Below, one piece after another: positions 62,206-64,000 of a DNA stretch of 64,000 nucleotides. The DNA is from Amaranthus tricolor (Eukaryota; Streptophyta; Magnoliopsida; Caryophyllales; Amaranthaceae): contig NC_080058.1 of the NCBI RefSeq assembly GCF_026212465.1, positions 3,481,001 to 3,545,000 on the forward strand. Direction: 5' to 3'. Numbering within the stretch: position 1 is the stretch's first letter; each line of letters starts with the position of its first letter. The notes beneath the pieces are model-generated. The model saw only the letters and a program-made list of their open reading frames with translations. It had not been told where the DNA came from and made no database searches. Position numbers and translations under genes: made by a program.

Positions 62206-63145
62206 TCACGACACAGTTCTTCCATAGCATAGACATGCAAGATACAGATTCTTTGCCCATTTATCCTGCAGACATAATTATGTTAGCTGGTATATTAGTT
62301 CCATTTTGAGGAAAATGGATGGGAAGACCAAAAGAGAGGAAAAGGGAAGGAAACGAAGCAAAAGCAGAAGGATTTGGCTTTTCAAAAGCAAAGGATAAAT
62401 TTCCAATTCCCGTCACATTATATTCCCTAATGTATACCCAAACAAGAGAAAATCACAAGTCTCACCATTTTATTTGTTCAAATTCTGTAAACCCAACACA
62501 TTATTAAGGGAAAACAGGAAACGGTGAAGCAAGTTGAACAAGCCATCCAAATTCCCCATTGGCCTAAACCCTTAAAGTCACATGTTTTTAGCTTACCAGT
62601 TAAAATTTATTCTTACTAGCTTACCACAGTCAAAATGACAACATTTAATTACCCCCAATGTCATTAAATAGCTCTCACTATGAGGTGTTTGGGGGTAGGA
62701 TGTTTACCCTTGTTAGTGATAACTAGGAGATTGGTTCCAATCGACCTTTTGGTAGCAAACATCATCGGCAACTTCACATATTAAGAAGTGTACATAATAT
62801 ACCACTTATCCTTGAGAATTCTGTGAGTGGTATTGCTAATCACACCCAAATTAGCCCAAGTATAAAATGGAGTTGCAGCCTACAAATTTTCTTATTTAAA
62901 TAATTATTTTGAAAGGAAGCACAGGAGATCAAGATTTAGTACATTAAAACAATTACCTTAACATGCGTGCTTGGAAATTGAGAGGTCCTCAATGTCTCCT
63001 GGGTTTCATCACCCGGCCTGCGCTTCGGTACGCTCAAGACAAGTGCAGATTGATCAATATTAGCAGCCGTTGACGTAATTCGATAACCACTGTCCCAGCG
63101 CTTGTGAATGCCCTCACTTGGGTACAAAAAGTCTAGCTCTACAAC
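62206..63145 (-). CDS. MUT9-like/PPK kinase (casein kinase I family), 3' end only
   Basis: The last two coding exons on the minus strand: 62957-63145 (63 codons) and 62206-62265 (19 codons and stop TGA), joined in phase by a GT-AG intron of 691 bases. The first gives VVELDFLYPSEGIHKRWDSG, YRITSTAANIDQSALVLSVP, KRRPGDETQETLRTSQFPST and HVK; the second DKWAKNLYLACLCYGRTVS. This is the conserved C-terminus of plant MUT9-like kinases (MLK/PPK), nuclear kinases tied to histone H3 phosphorylation and to cryptochrome and clock regulation. The kinase domain and all earlier exons lie beyond position 64000; nothing upstream to the window end looks like the preceding exon. Confidence 0.88.
62635..62800 (-). 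repeat. SINE copy (family A) in the last intron of the kinase gene
   Basis: The best preserved reverse copy. Minus strand: TATGTACACTTCTTAATATG, TGAAGTTGCCGATGATGTTT, GCTACCAAAAGGTCGATTGG, CTAGTTATCACTAACAAGGG, TAAACATCCTACCCCCAAAC, ATTTAATGACATTGGGGGTA. The GGTCGATTGG stretch may derive from a tRNA box B. Confidence 0.7.
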
Positions 63146-64000
63146 CTGTAGATGTAAACAGAAATCCCAGAAAAAAACCGTCATTCAGGATACTGTCGTA
63201 TCAACCCTTCAGAAAAGAATCATCTTTCATGTAAGGCCTAGGATGCACTTGAAAAAAATAAAAGAGGATGAGCTGAAGATAAATAGAGATGGAGTAGCAA
63301 GAGAAAGTAAAGTGGGTTGATGTGCTGAAGACAAAGGTATAAGAGAAAAGGTGAGAACTATGTCTCATAATTCACCAGCTAATTCCCTTCTTGAATTAGC
63401 GATTCGCTCAAATTTGCCAAGAATAGCCTAAAACCGACCATAATTCGCTTTTTTAGATTCACAATTCACGAGGAGATTTGCAAATCATGTGATACTAGGT
63501 AAGTACATCTACAAGAGAGGTCACTAAAGTGGATAATGGGACATAAAATACTGGACATGACAAGTTCACTGACAAGAAGTATCGACATGACTCAGGAGTA
63601 CAGAAGTAATAAAGGAACCATGAAATACGATGGTCCCTACCTCCAAAATAATAGCCACACGCTTACAACGTTTGGAATTAGAATAAAATAGGCAACCATA
63701 AAGCATAGATTACTAATGGTATCCAAATATATCATACCAATTACACTACATAAAAGGGGGAGAATAACACTATTACAAAGGCAATTTAAGAATATCAAAT
63801 CATATCTTTCAAAGTGACTGGTTGAGACGGCGTATATTTCTTGACGAAGAAAGTAACATCACAAATGGACAGTCCCACACGTGCAATGATGCTAAGGTCC
63901 TTCATTGGTACTCGGCATAGTAATTTCAGCCAAAGCTGCCCTTGAATCGTGTGAAGAGAAAAAGTAGTCTAGATCCTAGAACTTTGAATGACCATAAACC
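63146..64000 (-). other. Intron of the MUT9-like kinase, running off the window
   Basis: From the acceptor before VVELDF to the window end no further exon of this kinase is recognisable; the expected preceding exon (ending in a GAGFSDQ-like stretch) was searched for by eye and not found. A dispersed repeat (copy 2) is at 63400-63478. The rest is unremarkable. Confidence 0.6.

Overview
The window is nuclear DNA from a flowering plant. Five recognisable plant genes are split by AT-rich introns of 70 to 2800 bases with GT-AG borders (one GC-AG). The spaces between genes are AT-rich and full of plant transposons: Stowaway-type MITEs, SINEs, a plant L1-type LINE, Mutator-like elements, a TRIM and a probable solo LTR. 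The SINE families and general composition would suit a eudicot of the Amaranthaceae/Caryophyllales, but that is an inference.

Layout. 1-5463: intergenic, with three Stowaway-type MITEs and an RTE-type LINE remnant. 5464-27787 (+): a callose synthase closest to CALS3/GSL12; I can join 41 exons into an unbroken 1947-residue reading frame. 28128-32450 (-): a decayed L1-type LINE a few hundred bases past the callose synthase stop. 33491-35432: a Mutator-like element with an 11-base target duplication. A second one (34016-34766, 9-base duplication) is nested in it and carries a piece of an inositol-polyphosphate 5-phosphatase (FRA3-like) gene, so it is a Pack-MULE. 35735-36570: an inverted array of roughly 110-170-base units. 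37443-39275 (+): a single-exon coding region for a 610-residue low-complexity and coiled-coil protein whose layout resembles HEXIM. 42400-42847: a fold-back MITE. 43388-47254 (+): chloroplast fibrillin PAP12 (11 exons, 400 residues). 50359-52312 (+): a secretory class III peroxidase (4 exons, 329 residues) with a complete TRIM in its third intron. 53025-55176: probable solo LTR. 57418-60869 (+): an Mn-type cation diffusion facilitator, MTP8-like (7 exons, 403 residues). About 61410-61675: a heavily mutated antisense fragment of nuclear 25S rRNA. 62206-63145 (-): the last two coding exons of a MUT9-like/PPK casein-kinase-I-family kinase whose remainder lies beyond the window.

The genes do not form a pathway or operon; they are independent plant genes (plasmodesmal callose, plastid lipid structure, cell-wall peroxidase, manganese transport, nuclear kinase). 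I found no clearly new multi-gene system. The most unusual items are the nested Pack-MULE with its captured WD40 fragment, the 25S rDNA fossil, the intact TRIM, the GC-AG intron in the callose synthase, the HEXIM-like layout of the 610-residue protein, and at least twelve SINE copies, several in introns or UTRs. Exon borders were set by hand from splice consensus, reading frame and family knowledge.
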